Below are positions 8,926 to 17,967 of a DNA stretch of 64,000 bases, piece after piece; position 1 is the first letter of the stretch; each line of letters begins with the position of its first letter. Source of the DNA: CAWINH01 sp963837425. GTDB lineage: Bacteria; Chloroflexota; Limnocylindria; QHBO01. The stretch is taken from positions 372,001 to 436,000 of the forward strand of contig CAWINH010000002.1 in NCBI GenBank assembly GCA_963837425.1, in the 5' to 3' direction. Below the pieces are notes generated by a model, which did no database searches, was not told where the DNA came from, and was given only the letters and a program-made list of their open reading frames with translations. The translations under genes were made by a program, and so were the position numbers.

Positions 8926-8931
8926 TAGAAT
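8926..8931 (+). promoter_or_regulatory. Putative -10 box, aldehyde dehydrogenase gene
   Basis: TAGAAT ends 6 nt before the ATG at 8938, the leaderless spacing seen at several other genes here. Confidence 0.5.
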
Positions 8932-8937
8932 CGATCC

Positions 8938-10386
8938 ATGGCAACCGAGGTCCTCGCGCCCCACGTCCCCGTCTATCTCGCCGGCGAGTTCGTGGAGGCC
9001 GGGCCGTCCGCTCGAGGTGCGCAACCCGGCGACCGGGAGAGCTCGATCGCGACCACCTTCCAGGCCGGTCCCGCGGAGCTGGAGCGCGCAACGATCGCGG
9101 CAGTCGAGGCGTTCGCGAAGACCCGCCGCCTGGCGAGCTACCAGCGCCGCGACGCGCTGGCGCATGTGGCGCAGCGGATCAGCGAGGAGGCGGACGAGCT
9201 GGCGGAGCTGCTGACCCGCGAGTCGGGCAAGCCGATCCGCGATGCGCGGGGCGAGGTGGCGCGCGCGGCGCTCACCTTCCGCACCGCGGGCGAGGAGGCG
9301 CTGCGCATCACCGGGGAGTGGATGCCGCTCGACTGGAACGCGGCCAATCGCGGCCGATCGGGGATCGTGCGCCGCTACCCGATCGGGCCGGTGGCGGGGA
9401 TCAGCCCCTTCAACTTCCCGCTCAACCTCGCCGCGCACAAGGTCGCGCCGGCGATCGCGGCCGGGCTGCAGCATCGTCCTCAAGCCCCCGTCGGTCGACC
9501 CGCTGGTCATGCTGCGCGTGGCGCGCTACATCGACGAGACGGACCTCCCGGCCGGCGCGGTCAGCATCCTGCCCATGGATCGGCCCACCGGGGACGCCAT
9601 GGTCCGCGACGAGCGGTTCAAGCTGCTCAGCTTCACAGGCTCCCCATCGGTCGGCTGGAAGATGAAGGCCGATGCCGGCAAGAAGAAGGTCGTCCTCGAG
9701 CTGGGTGGCAACGCCGGTGCGATCGTGGACGAGACCGCGGACCTCGACTGGGCGGTCAGCCGCCTGGTGTACGGCTCGTTCGCCTACGCCGGGCAGGTCT
9801 GCATCAGCGTCCAGCGCATCTACGTCGTGGCGTCGGTCTACGACGAGTTCGCGGCGCGCTTCGTGGCGAAGGTGCCGCGAGCTCAGGATCGGCGATCCGC
9901 TGGATCCGGCCACCGACCTGGGGCCGATGGTCGATGCCAAGGCGGTGGCGCGCACCCACGAATGGGTGACCGAGGCAATCGACGCCGGCGCCAGCGCCCT
10001 GGTCGGCGGCGAGCCGGGCGGCCTGGTCTATCCGCCAACCGTGCTCGTGGACGTGCCGAAGAGCGCGCAGGGTGTGCGGTGAGGAGGTCTTCGCGCCGGT
10101 GGTCAATCTCTTCGGGGTGCCGGACTTCGCGACGGCGATCGACGAGATCAACGACAGCCAGTTCGGGCTCCAGTGCGGGGTCTTCACGAACGACATGGAG
10201 CGGACGCTCACCGCGCACGACGAGCTGGAGGTTGGCGGGATCATCGTCAACGACATCCCCACCTGGCGGATCGACCCCATGCCCTACGGCGGGGTGAAGG
10301 ACTCGGGCCTTGGTCGCGAGGGGCTCCGCTGGTCGATCGAGGACATGACCGAGCCGCGGCTCCTCGCCTTCGCCCGGCCGCTGTGA
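8938..10386 (+). pseudogene. NAD(P)-dependent aldehyde dehydrogenase, frameshifted
   Basis: Joined frames give a full-length aldehyde dehydrogenase of about 480 residues: PVYLAGEFVEAG, PLEVRNPATG (second frame), ISPFNFPLNLAAHKVAPA, SIVLKPPSVDPLVML, FTGSPSVGWKM, LELGGNAGAIV (catalytic Glu), YAGQVCISVQR (catalytic Cys), DLGPMVD, CGEEVFAPVV and MPYGGVKDSGLGREG. Frame changes fall near 9010, 9045, 9475, 9890 and 10075. At 9475 and 10075 removing one G from a GGG run restores the family sequence, so homopolymer sequencing error is the likeliest cause. The enzyme oxidises an aldehyde to an acid, or a semialdehyde; subclass not determined. The stop at 10384-10386 overlaps the GTG start of the Rieske gene. 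Confidence 0.8.
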
Positions 10387-10730
10387 CCCTGACGACCCGC
10401 TACGCGCGGATCCTGCGCGCCGAAGAGCTGCGCGACGGCGAGCTGATCCCGGTGGTGATCGACGGGACACCGGTGGTCGTGGTCCGGCATGCCGGCGACT
10501 TCTACGCCGTGCAGAACAACTGCAGCCACCAGGATTTCCCGCTCACCGAGGCCGGGTTCGACGCGCGCGATGCCGTGCTCGTGTGCGCCTGGCACGGCGG
10601 CTGCTTCGACGTGCGCACCGGCGCCGCGGTCGCACTGCCGGCAACCGAACCGGTCGAGACCTTCCCGGTGCGGGTCAGCGTGGACGGCTGGGTCGAGCTC
10701 GGCCTCACGGGGAGCCTGGCGCGCTCATAG
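10383..10730 (+). CDS. Rieske [2Fe-2S] ferredoxin
   Basis: The 115-residue product has the two Rieske cluster motifs, CSHQDFPL and CAWHGGCFDV, which supply two Cys and two His ligands, within a small beta-sandwich of typical length for a soluble Rieske ferredoxin. It starts with GTG at 10383 in a GTGA overlap with the aldehyde dehydrogenase stop, so translation is coupled. It probably carries electrons for an oxygenase, or for a redox step near the dehydrogenase; no oxygenase large subunit is adjacent. A stand-alone NirD-like or biphenyl-dioxygenase-type ferredoxin are the alternatives. Confidence 0.88.
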   Translation: MTLTTRYARILRAEELRDGELIPVVIDGTPVVVVRHAGDFYAVQNNCSHQDFPLTEAGFDARDAVLVCAWHGGCFDVRTGAAVALPATEPVETFPVRVSVDGWVELGLTGSLARS

Positions 10731-10748
10731 TGCCTCGGGGCCCATCGG

Positions 10749-10754
10749 TATACT
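10749..10754 (+). promoter_or_regulatory. Putative -10 box of the membrane protein-MoaD/E group
   Basis: TATACT ends 8 nt before the GTG at 10763; a near-consensus -10 hexamer with leaderless spacing. Confidence 0.5.
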
Positions 10755-10762
10755 CGGCCGCG

Positions 10763-11543
10763 GTGACGATCGAGGCGCTTCCGTTCGTGAACTGGATCTT
10801 CTGGGCGACGCTCACCGCCGGCTCGCTGCTGGTGGTGGGAGTCACTGAGCTTGCCGGCGGCACGACCCGCGGGTATCGGCTGTTCATGGCCTGGCTGCTG
10901 GCCGCCTGCGCGGCGATCCTCCTGCTATCGGAGCTGAACCTCTCGTCGGGGACCGTTGTCGACACGACGGGTGGGATGCGCCGTCTGCTGGTGATCGCCT
11001 TCGTGGCGGGAACGATCGCGTACCTTGTCGCCTCCCTGGCCAGGCTGCCGCGCGCCGCCCTCGCGGTCGGGACGGCGCTCATCGGCGTCCTGGCGCTGGC
11101 AGCATTGGCGGTATCGGCCCCGACCTGGAGCTCCACGCTCTTCACCGGCCAGCTGATCGCGGCGGCGCTGGCGCTCGGCTCGGTGAAGGCGGCGATGTTG
11201 CTCGGCCACTGGTACCTCGTCACGCCTCGTCTCTCTCCGACGCCGCTGCGGCGGATGATGTGGCTGCTGGTCCTCGCCCTGGCCCTGCAGGGGATCCTTT
11301 TCGTCGTCGCGGTGCTGGTGGTCAGCAGCGGGCCGCTCGGCGGCCCGATCGGCCCGCTCACCTGGCTGCGCGTGCTGGTCGGGATCGTGCTGCCCCTCGG
11401 GATCACCGTGCTGGCACTCATCGCCAGTCGTGCGGCCTCGCTGCAGGCCAGCACCGGACTGCTGTACATCGGCCTGGCGTTCGTGGCGGCCGGCTCGCAT
11501 CGCCGGCTCGAGTATCACGTTCCTCACTGGCGTGCCGGTTTAG
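10763..11543 (+). CDS. Polytopic integral membrane protein of unknown function (one probable frameshift)
   Basis: About eight hydrophobic helices fill the protein, for example WIFWATLTAGSLLVVGV, LFMAWLLAACAAILLL and LVIAFVAGTIAYLVA, with a conserved-looking segment AMLLGHWYLVTPRLSPTPLR in the middle. I recognise no enzyme family. The frame carrying most of the protein runs on into moaD, but near 11495 the sequence makes better sense one frame later, ending ITFLTGVPV with TAG at 11541-11543, directly overlapping the GGAGG ribosome site of moaD. The GTG start at 10763 is chosen from the TATACT box 8 nt upstream. The tight link to molybdopterin synthase genes suggests, but does not prove, a related role. 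Confidence 0.6.
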
Positions 11544-11551
11544 GAGGCCAC

Positions 11552-11791
11552 ATGCAGGTCCGCATCCGCTTCTTCGCCACCCTCCGCGAGGCGGCAGCCG
11601 ATCGCACCACGCTGACGCTGGCCGATGGCGCGTCGATCGAGGACGCGTGGGCGGAGCTCGCGTCTCAGTGGCCGGCGCTCGCGCCGCACCGCGAGTGGGT
11701 GCGGGCCGCGCTGAACGGGGCGTACACGACCTTCGACGCGCGGGTCGCCGATGGCGATGAGGTCGCCTTCCTGCCGCCGGTCAGCGGCGGC
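11552..11791 (+). CDS. moaD: MoaD, molybdopterin synthase sulfur-carrier subunit (or MoaD half of a MoaD-MoaE fusion)
   Basis: The first 80 codons encode a ubiquitin-like MoaD: MQVRIRFFATLREAAADRTT, LADGASIEDAWAELASQWP, NGAYTTFDARVADGDEVAFL and the terminal PPVSGG, whose Gly-Gly end is thiocarboxylated and donates sulfur to precursor Z in molybdenum cofactor synthesis. GGAGG is 4-5 nt upstream of the ATG. No stop follows the Gly-Gly in frame: the sequence runs through a GGCGGCGGCGG stretch where the MoaE-like sequence begins in another frame. Either a base is missing or added at a stop codon, or the two are naturally fused. MoaD must have a free C-terminus, so a processed fusion or an indel would be needed. 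Confidence 0.75.
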
Positions 11792-12210
11792 GGCGGCCCT
11801 CGGCCTGACCGATGCGCCGATCGACGTGGCGGCCCTCGAGCGTGAGCTCGCGGACACGGCTCACGGCGCCGTCGTCACCTTCGTGGGACGAGCGCGCAGG
11901 ACCGCGGACGACGGGCGCGCGGTGATCGAGCTCGAGTACGAGGCCTACCACGAGATGGCGGAGTCGGTGCTGCGCCAGATTGCGCGCAGAGGCCCGCGAA
12001 CGCTGGCCAGGGGTGGCGGTGGCCGTCGTGCACCGCGTCGGTGTTGTGCCGCTCGGAGAGGCGGCGGTGGCCATCGTCACCGCCGCGCCGCATCGTGCGG
12101 CGGCCTACGAGGCGAATCGCCACGTCATCGAGGCGATCAAGGATCGTCTGCCGATCTGGAAGCGCGAGCGCTTCGCCGACGGGAGCGAATGGAAGCGCCC
12201 CGGCGCCTAG
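11792..12210 (+). CDS. moaE: MoaE, molybdopterin synthase catalytic subunit, frameshifted
   Basis: Two frames join near 11990. The first has ALGLTDAPIDVAALEREL, GAVVTFVGRARRTADDGR and LEYEAYHEMAESVL; the second has WPGVAVAVVHRVGVVPLGEA, AVAIVTAAPHRAAAYEANR and IKDRLPIWKRERFADGSEW. The GAVVTFxGxxR, HRxGxxxxGE and K-x-x-P-I-W-K-x-E motifs define MoaE, which converts precursor Z to molybdopterin with sulfur from MoaD. It follows MoaD without a gap. Its stop (TAG 12208-12210) overlaps the opposing stop of the downstream kinase in a CTAG. No molybdoenzyme gene is in the window. Confidence 0.75.
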
Positions 12211-12794
12211 CCCTCGTGGGCTGCCAGATGGGCCAGCCACGCGCGCGCGGCCGCCGGTGACGCCAGGCGCACGGCATGCAGGTGCGGATACGCGGCGATC
12301 AGCTCCGGGTACTCGCGCCGACGCCGCCGATACGTCGAGAGGATCCACCACAGCAGGCCGTCGCGCCTGAAAAGATGCATCCCGACCGTCTCGTGGTTCC
12401 CGGTCCCGGGCCACAGCTCTTCACGGCTCCGCCCGCGTCGCCAAGTCCTGGCCAGGTACTGGCGGAGAATCGTGCGCAGCGAAACGTCGAGCCAGACGAC
12501 CGCCGCGGCCCGGCCCCAGACGATGTCGCGGGTGACCGAGTAGTTGCCGTCCACCACCCAGCCGTCGCCGGCGGTGGCGCGATCGACGCGCTCGCGCATG
12601 ACCGGGTCGGGGACCTCGGTCCAGTTCCGTTCCCAGTGCAGGGCATCGAGCTCCACGTACGCGACCTGCAGGACCTCCGCCAGGGCGCGGGCCAGCGTCG
12701 ACTTGCCCGATGCGCTGGTCCCCACCACGCTCACGCGCCGGTAGGGGAACGGGACGAATCCGGCCCGCTGAGCCGCCAAAGCCTGCGATCCCAT
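12207..12794 (-). CDS. Small P-loop kinase, adenylate-kinase/topology-modulation-like
   Basis: The 195-residue protein has a Walker A motif GTSASGKST near residue 25, a following ELDALHWERNW segment, GWVVDGNYSVTRD and the lid-like region with many arginines (TWRRGRSREELW, STYRRRRREYP). These match the 'DNA topology modulation protein' type of AAA/adenylate-kinase-like nucleotide kinases, whose real substrate is not established. The ATG at 12794 is chosen because a TAGAAT box lies 10 nt upstream and family similarity begins shortly after. It is convergent with moaE (stops overlap in CTAG) and divergent from the zinc-ribbon gene. Confidence 0.7.
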   Translation of the reverse strand: MGSQALAAQRAGFVPFPYRRVSVVGTSASGKSTLARALAEVLQVAYVELDALHWERNWTEVPDPVMRERVDRATAGDGWVVDGNYSVTRDIVWGRAAAVVWLDVSLRTILRQYLARTWRRGRSREELWPGTGNHETVGMHLFRRDGLLWWILSTYRRRRREYPELIAAYPHLHAVRLASPAAARAWLAHLAAHEG

Positions 12795-12876
12795 GGGAAT
12801 CCGGATTCTAGGCGCGCGGTGCGGCCGGGGGTCGACGGGTGGCGAGCACTGGCCTCGCCGTGCAAAATGCGCGGTG

Positions 12877-13934
12877 ATGCCAACCCCCAAGCCGGGGCAG
12901 ATCCGCTGCCCGACCTGTTCGCGCTCGACCCCGCCGGCGGCCTACTGCACGCAGTGCGGGTCGCCCATTCCGGTCTCGGTTCGCGCCAGACCGCGCGGTC
13001 TGGACCGCGAGGAGCTGGAGGAGCGCGTCCGCGGCCGGCGGCCGGAAGAGGCGCCGTTTCGGCGCGGCACCGAGCCGGACCCCTCCGACGTCTACCAGCC
13101 GTTCACGCCCGAGCCGGAGGACGCGCTCGCGGTTCGTGAGACGGAGGGCTCCGAGCCCGAGCCGCCGCGCGTCGACAACGCGCCGCCGGACCTGTACGAG
13201 AGTCCTCCGGCCGCGGTCGGCGCTCCCCCCGCATGAGCAGGCTCCATCGGTCGAGGCCTGGGGTCCCGCCGATGCCGGAGGCGGCGAGGAGCCTCCCTAT
13301 GCGGAGCCTCCATACGCCTCCCCGTACCTTCCCGAGGACCCGGGACGGCGCGATTCGGGCGCGCTCCCACTGCTCGGGTTCGCGGCCCTGGCCGTGATGG
13401 CGCTCGCGGTCGGCGTGATCCTGGCCGGGCTCTTCAGCCCGAGCGGGACGGCGGAGGCGTCTCCGACCCCCACCCTGGCCCCGACGGCGGCACCGACCCA
13501 GACCGCCGCCGCATCGGTGGCCCCGGAGTCGGTCGCGCCCGTGGAATCGTCAACGCCCGAACCCACCGATGGGCCGGTCACCTTCCCGGATGGCGCGATG
13601 CTGACCGTCCAGCCGTGCGGGACGTACGAGTTCCAGGATGACCTGAGCGGGTGCCTGGTCGACGGCTCGGTCCGCGACACCGGCACCGTGTGGGTTCTCG
13701 CCACGTTCAAGCGCGCCAACGGCAACGACCAGCTGTCGGTCGATTCTCCAGTCGAACGCAGACACGCTGGACCGGGTCGACCTGGCCATCGGGCAGGTCC
13801 TCCCCGACTGCTCCAATACGTGCAGCGGGCTCGTCTGGGTACGAACCTGGAAGGACCTCCAGCCGGGTACCTACCACCTCGTCCTGCGCCGAAACGGCGG
13901 CTTCGCGGACAGCGCCGACTTCGTCGTCCAGTAG
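12877..13934 (+). CDS. Zinc-ribbon, single-membrane-span protein of unknown function, two frameshifts
   Basis: The N-terminus has a zinc ribbon (IRCPTCSRS and YCTQCGSPIP), followed by a long Pro/Glu-rich, probably disordered cytoplasmic part. A transmembrane helix LPLLGFAALAVMALAVGVIL follows, then a Pro/Thr/Ser/Ala-rich stalk and a C-terminal outer domain containing TFPDGAMLTVQPCGTYEFQD and, in a third frame, DCSNTCSGLVWVRTWKDLQP and LVLRRNGGFADSADFVVQ before TAG at 13932-13934. Frame changes are needed near 13220 and 13745. I do not recognise a function; the layout resembles zinc-ribbon membrane anchors with an extracytoplasmic lectin- or protease-inhibitor-like domain. Cysteines in the outer domain may form a disulfide. 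Confidence 0.55.
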
Positions 13935-13939
13935 TGCGG

Positions 13940-15041
13940 TCAGGACTCGGTGTCGCTGCGCTCCCATGCCTCGCGGCTGATGCGCGTCGGCCGCGCCTCG
14001 CCTCCGGCCGCGCGTCGCCGATGGGCGAGCGCCGAGATGGCCTCGAGGACGCAGCGATGCGCCGCAGCGGCGGTGACCTCCGAGACGTCGTACGGCGGGC
14101 TCGACCTCCACGACGTCCATCCCAACCAGCTCGACCGCGGTGACGACCTGGCGGACGGCGCGCAGCAGCTCCCGGGTCAGCATCCCGCCCGGCTCGGGCG
14201 TGCCGGTCCCCGGCGCCATCCCCGGGTCGATGACGTCGATGTCAACTGAGAGGTAGATCACCTCTGGGCCGTCGAGCGCCTCGGCGATCGCATCGGCGAT
14301 GACCGCCTCCGCCCCGCGCTCTTCGATCTCGGTCATGAAATGGCAGCGCAGCCCGTTCTCGCGCATCCAGGCCACGGTGTCGGGTGGCGGCCAGTAGCCG
14401 CGCAGCCCGACCTGCACGAAGTTCCGGCCGGCGACCGCTCCCGACTCGATGAGACGGCGCATCGGGGTCCCGTGAGACCGGAGCACGCCCCACGTGGTGG
14501 CAGCGGTGTCGGCGTGCGCGTCGAAATGCACGACCCCGAGCCGCCGCGGGTCGACGGCCGCGGCGACCGCCGATGCCGCCGGAAACGTGATCGAGTGGTC
14601 GCCTCCCAGCACGATCGGGATGGCGCCGCTGGCCGCGACCTCCGACACCTTGCGGCGAATGACCTCGTGCCCTCGATCGAGGTTTGCCGGGACCACCGGC
14701 GCGTCCCCGGCGTCCACCACGTCGAGCCATTCGAAGGGCAGGATGTCGAGCTGGAGCGAGTTGATGTCGCCCGAGTGATAGGACGCTGCCCGAATGGCGC
14801 GCGGTCCGAAGCGCGCCCCCGGACGGTTGCTGACCGCGTCATCCAGCGGCGCCCCGACGATCGCGACGTCCGGCCGACGCGAGGCGAGCTCCTCGGCGCC
14901 GGTCACGTAGGGCAGCTTCTGGAATGTGGGCAGGCCCACGTACGCGGGCAGGTCGAAGTCGTCGTAGGCGACGTAGGGATCGACGTCGCGCGGCGGATGC
15001 TCGTCGTTCACGCCACGCCGTCGGCGCATCTCGTCGACCAT
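13940..15041 (-). CDS. speB: Agmatinase/arginase-family ureohydrolase, one frameshift
   Basis: The protein has the binuclear manganese site of ureohydrolases: LGGDHSITFP, VVHFDAHADT and YLSVDIDVIDPGMAPGTGTP, with His and Asp ligands intact, and a C-terminal piece AYDVSEVTAAAAHRCVLEAI in another frame, so one indel lies near 14095. It hydrolyses a guanidino compound (agmatine, arginine, guanidinobutyrate or formiminoglutamate) to urea or formamide. The PGGMLTRELL and VGMDVVEV segments fit agmatinase best, but substrate is not certain. The start may be the ATG at 15041 or a GTG at 15011 (VNDEHPPRDVDPYVAYDDFD), where similarity begins. The gene symbol is given for the family rather than proven specificity. 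Confidence 0.75.
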
Positions 15042-15141
15042 GGCTGGCCCCCGAACGCATCCCGGGCGGACGCCGTCGCGGCGCGGAGCAGGCCCGTCAC
15101 GGGGTCACCGCCCGCGATCCTACCAGAGCGGCCTCCCCTGC

Positions 15142-15147
15142 TACCAT
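15142..15147 (+). promoter_or_regulatory. Putative -10 box of the DUF2203-psuK-psuG operon
   Basis: TACCAT ends 7 nt before the ATG at 15155, compatible with a leaderless first gene. Confidence 0.5.
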
Positions 15148-15154
15148 CGCCAGG

Positions 15155-15478
15155 ATGGCGCAAGGCCGACGCGTGTACACCATCGAGGAGGCGAACGAGC
15201 TCCTGCCACAGGTGCGCGCGATCATTCTCGGGCTTGCGGTGGAGCAGCATCGGACGGCCGGCGGCGGCGACGCGGCGAGTGGGCAGGCGGCCGTCACCGC
15301 ATTCGTGTCGTTGCTCGACGAGCTCGGCGTCCAGCTGCGCGACATCGAGATGGGCCTCGTCGATTTCCCGGCGGAGCGCGACGGACGACCGGTCTGGCTG
15401 TGCTGGCGCCTCGCCGATCCGACGGTGGCCCACTGGCACGGCACGCAGGAGGGCTATGCCTCGCGACGAACGTGGTGA
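15155..15478 (+). CDS. DUF2203 family protein
   Basis: The 107-residue protein starts MAQGRRVYTIEEANELLPQV and later reads LGVQLRDIEMGLVDFPAERD and RPVWLCWRLADPTVAHWHGT. The early TxxEANxLLPxv and the later GLVDFP...G..V.LCWxxGE-like pattern are characteristic of DUF2203, small helical proteins of unknown role, though the family's usual CWRxGEPxIxxWH is here CWRLADPTVAHWH. The last 23 bp overlap the start of the sugar-kinase gene, suggesting cotranscription. Nothing in the sequence points to a reaction. Confidence 0.75.
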   Translation: MAQGRRVYTIEEANELLPQVRAIILGLAVEQHRTAGGGDAASGQAAVTAFVSLLDELGVQLRDIEMGLVDFPAERDGRPVWLCWRLADPTVAHWHGTQEGYASRRTW

Positions 15479-16409
15479 TCGCCCGCGGTCGCTGGTCGCG
15501 GTGCTCGGCGACGCCACGCTGGACGTCCACGCGGTCCTTGGCGAGGCTCCGCGGCGCGGCGGCGACGTCCCGGCCGTGATCGGGGTGGGAGCCGGGGGCC
15601 AGGCGGCGAACGTCGCCGTCCGGCTCGCGCGACGCGGCGTTCCGGCCCGGCTGGTCGCTGCGATTGGCGGCGGCCCGGATGGGATCCTGCTTCGCGACCT
15701 GCTCGAGATCGAGGGGCCCCGCCTCGCCCTCTTTCCCCTTCCCGGCGAACGAGCCTCGCTGGTGATCGTCCTCGTTGACCCGGACGGGGAGCGCTCGATG
15801 ATCTCCGACCGGGAATCGCTGACCGCGGAGGCGCTCCCGGACGCGACCGCCGGGGCGACCTGGGTGCACTGCTCGGGATATGCGCTCGACGACGAGGAGA
15901 CCGGCGCGGACGTGGCCGCGTTCCTCGCCCAGCTGCCCCGACAGGTTCGTCGCAGCGTCGCCGGCGGATCGCTCTCGCCGGATCCCGCGAGGGCCGAACG
16001 ATTCCGCGCCCGGCTGAGTGCGACGCGCCCGGCACTGGCCGTGTTCGACCTCCACGAGGCGCGCGCCCTGCTCGGCGATGACCGTGCGACGCCCGTGGGT
16101 GCGGCCCGCGCGCTGGCGGCTGACGCCGCGATCGCGGTAGTGACGGCGGGGGAGGCCGGATCGTCAGCGGCGTTCGACGACGGCTCGCTCGAGGTGGCCG
16201 CGGCGCCGATCGCCGGCGACGTGCTCGATGCCACGGGCGCCGGCGACGCGTACGTCGCCGCTCTGATCGCCTGGCTTCACGACGTGCCATTTCCTCCCGA
16301 CGAGGCGGTCGTCCGCGATGCGATGACGGCGGCCAGCGTGCTCGGCGGCCGCGTCGCGCGAGTCGTCGGGGCCCAGGGCCGGGTCGCGGGCGAGGAGCCC
16401 CCATCGTGA
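15456..16409 (+). CDS. psuK: PfkB-family carbohydrate kinase, probable pseudouridine kinase
   Basis: The 317-residue protein is a ribokinase-fold kinase: GVGAGGQAANVAVRLARRGV near the N-terminus (PfkB signature 1 type), and DATGAGDAYVAALIAW near the C-terminus, where the Asp after TGAG is the catalytic base. It starts at ATG 15456 inside the 3' end of the DUF2203 gene. The next gene is pseudouridine-5'-phosphate glycosidase, overlapping by GTGA, so the kinase is likely to phosphorylate pseudouridine for cleavage to uracil and ribose-5-phosphate. Without that neighbour only 'PfkB sugar or nucleoside kinase' could be claimed. Confidence 0.75.
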   Translation: MPRDERGDRPRSLVAVLGDATLDVHAVLGEAPRRGGDVPAVIGVGAGGQAANVAVRLARRGVPARLVAAIGGGPDGILLRDLLEIEGPRLALFPLPGERASLVIVLVDPDGERSMISDRESLTAEALPDATAGATWVHCSGYALDDEETGADVAAFLAQLPRQVRRSVAGGSLSPDPARAERFRARLSATRPALAVFDLHEARALLGDDRATPVGAARALAADAAIAVVTAGEAGSSAAFDDGSLEVAAAPIAGDVLDATGAGDAYVAALIAWLHDVPFPPDEAVVRDAMTAASVLGGRVARVVGAQGRVAGEEPPS

Positions 16410-17345
16410 GGGCGCAGCCCGGTGGCCCGCTGACCATGGGCGAGGAGGTGAGGGCCGCCCTGGAGGCCGGCATCGGGGTGGTGGCGCTCGAGTCCAGCCT
16501 CATCGCCCAGGGCCTCCCGGCACCGGACAACCTCGAGACCGCGCGGGCAGCGGAGGCTGCGGTTCGGGAGGCCGGCGCCGTGCCGGCCACCACCGCGCTC
16601 GATGCCGGCAGGCTCCTCATCGGGGCTCCGTTCGAGGTCCTCGAGCGGCTCGCCGATCCTGGCACACAGCCGGCCAAGAGCGCGTCGCGCGACCTCGGTC
16701 CCCTGCTGGCGGCCGGCGTCGCTGGCGTCGACGACGGTGAGCGCCACGCTGCGGATCGCGCATATCGCGGGCGTATCGGTCGCCGCCACCGGTGGGATCG
16801 GCGGCGTCCACCGTGGTGCCGCAGCCTCGTTCGACATCTCGTCCGACGTCGACGAGCTGGCCGCGACGCCGGTGGCCGTCGTCTGCAGCGGGGTCAAGTC
16901 GATCCTCGATCTGGCGGCCACGATGGAGCTCCTTGAGACGCGACGGATCCCGGTCGTGGGGCTGGGGACGGACGAGCTGCCGGCGTTCTACGCCGCGCGG
17001 TCCGGCCTCCGCTTGACGCACGTCGTCGCCGGGCCGGAGGCGGCGGCCCGGGTCGTCGGCGCGCATCGGGCCATTCCGGGCGCCGGCGGGATGCTGCTCG
17101 TGCAGCCTCCACCAATCGAGGTCGCCCTCGAGGCCGGGGAGGTCGAGGGCTGGATCGCCGAGGCGCTCGCAGCCGCGGATCGGGCGGGCATTCGTGGCGG
17201 TGCGGTCACACCCTTCGTCCTCTCGCGGGTGGTGGCCGCCTCGGGTGGGCGAGCCCTGCGCGCGAACATCGGCCTCATCGTCAACAACGCCCATGCCGCC
17301 GGTCGGATCGCCGCCCAGCTGGCGACCATCGGGCACCGCGGCTAG
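16406..17345 (+). CDS. psuG: PsuG pseudouridine-5'-phosphate glycosidase, one frameshift
   Basis: Family motifs occur in order: VVALESSLIAQGLPAPDNLE, LLIGAPFEVLERLAD, then in a second frame TTVSATLRIAHIAGVSVAAT, GGIGGVHRGAAASFDISSDV, VVCSGVKSILDLAATMELLE, GLGTDELPAFYA and ALRANIGLIVNNAHAAGRIA. PsuG cleaves the C-C glycosidic bond of pseudouridine monophosphate; the lysine in SGVKSILD forms the ring-opened ribose adduct. A frame change is needed near 16725. The GTG at 16406 overlaps the kinase stop; an ATG at 16436 is another possible start. Length (about 310) is normal for the family. Confidence 0.85.
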
Positions 17346-17379
17346 GTTGCAGGCAGGTCTCATCGGGGCCGAGCTGGGG

Positions 17380-17385
17380 TATGCT
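17380..17385 (+). promoter_or_regulatory. Putative -10 box of the two-repeat protein gene
   Basis: TATGCT about 40 nt before the ATG at 17425; unlike most promoters here it would give a 5' leader carrying a GGAGG ribosome site. No clear -35 hexamer. Confidence 0.3.
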
Positions 17386-17424
17386 GCCGCAGGTACGTGG
17401 GCGCTACGCAGCACGGAGGGTGCC

Positions 17425-17967
17425 ATGCGCATCTACGACGGGAGCCCTCGGCAGGACTGGGAGGAAGTTCTCCGCGCGATCGGCCGATTCGTCGACCAGG
17501 AGCAGCTCAAGGAGCTGCTCTTCGTCGAGCTCGAGGGCGGCTTCCTGCTGCAGGGCCTCGCGCTGCCCAAGGGCGGGCATGATTCGGACACGATGGGTAC
17601 GCTCGCCAAGCGGACGTACGAGCTGACCGATGAGCAGGTCGCTCAGCTCATGGATGACTCGAGCGCCCACCGGGACACCGTGGACGCCAGTCAGCCGCAG
17701 ACCAGCCTCACGAACTACTACGAGCAGGCAATGCGGGTCGTCGGGGGATGGGTGGACGCCCAGCGGACGCGCGACCTCTTCTTCCTCGAGCAGGAAGGCT
17801 CCTTCGTGATCCGCATGCTCACCGCGAAGTCAGGCGGGACGATCGGCCATGAGCTGGCGGAGTTCACGAAAGACGAAATACTGGCTATGATCGAGGCCGC
17901 ACCACAGCATCGCGGCAGCGCGCCGGCCAAAGCCGACGCGGAATCCACTGGGGAGGCCTCGTCATGA
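17425..17967 (+). CDS. Unknown protein with two tandem copies of one small domain
   Basis: The 180-residue product contains an internal duplication. Residues about 12-40 (VLRAIGRFVDQEQLKELLFV then ELEGGFLLQGL) and about 97-125 (AMRVVGGWVDAQRTRDLFFL then EQEGSFVIRML) align, each followed by a short segment ending in a helix with acidic residues (LTDEQVAQLM, FTKDEILAMI). The fold is probably alpha/beta and repeated. I do not recognise the family. The ATG has GGAGGG five to eight nt upstream. Its stop overlaps the start of a 50-residue membrane peptide in ATGA, so the two products are probably made together and may act together. Confidence 0.7.
   Translation: MRIYDGSPRQDWEEVLRAIGRFVDQEQLKELLFVELEGGFLLQGLALPKGGHDSDTMGTLAKRTYELTDEQVAQLMDDSSAHRDTVDASQPQTSLTNYYEQAMRVVGGWVDAQRTRDLFFLEQEGSFVIRMLTAKSGGTIGHELAEFTKDEILAMIEAAPQHRGSAPAKADAESTGEASS

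Noticed and set aside
14340..15455. Long plus-strand frame upstream of the PfkB kinase, opposite agmatinase
   Set aside because: Antisense of the ureohydrolase; the kinase domain starts only at the ATG at 15456.
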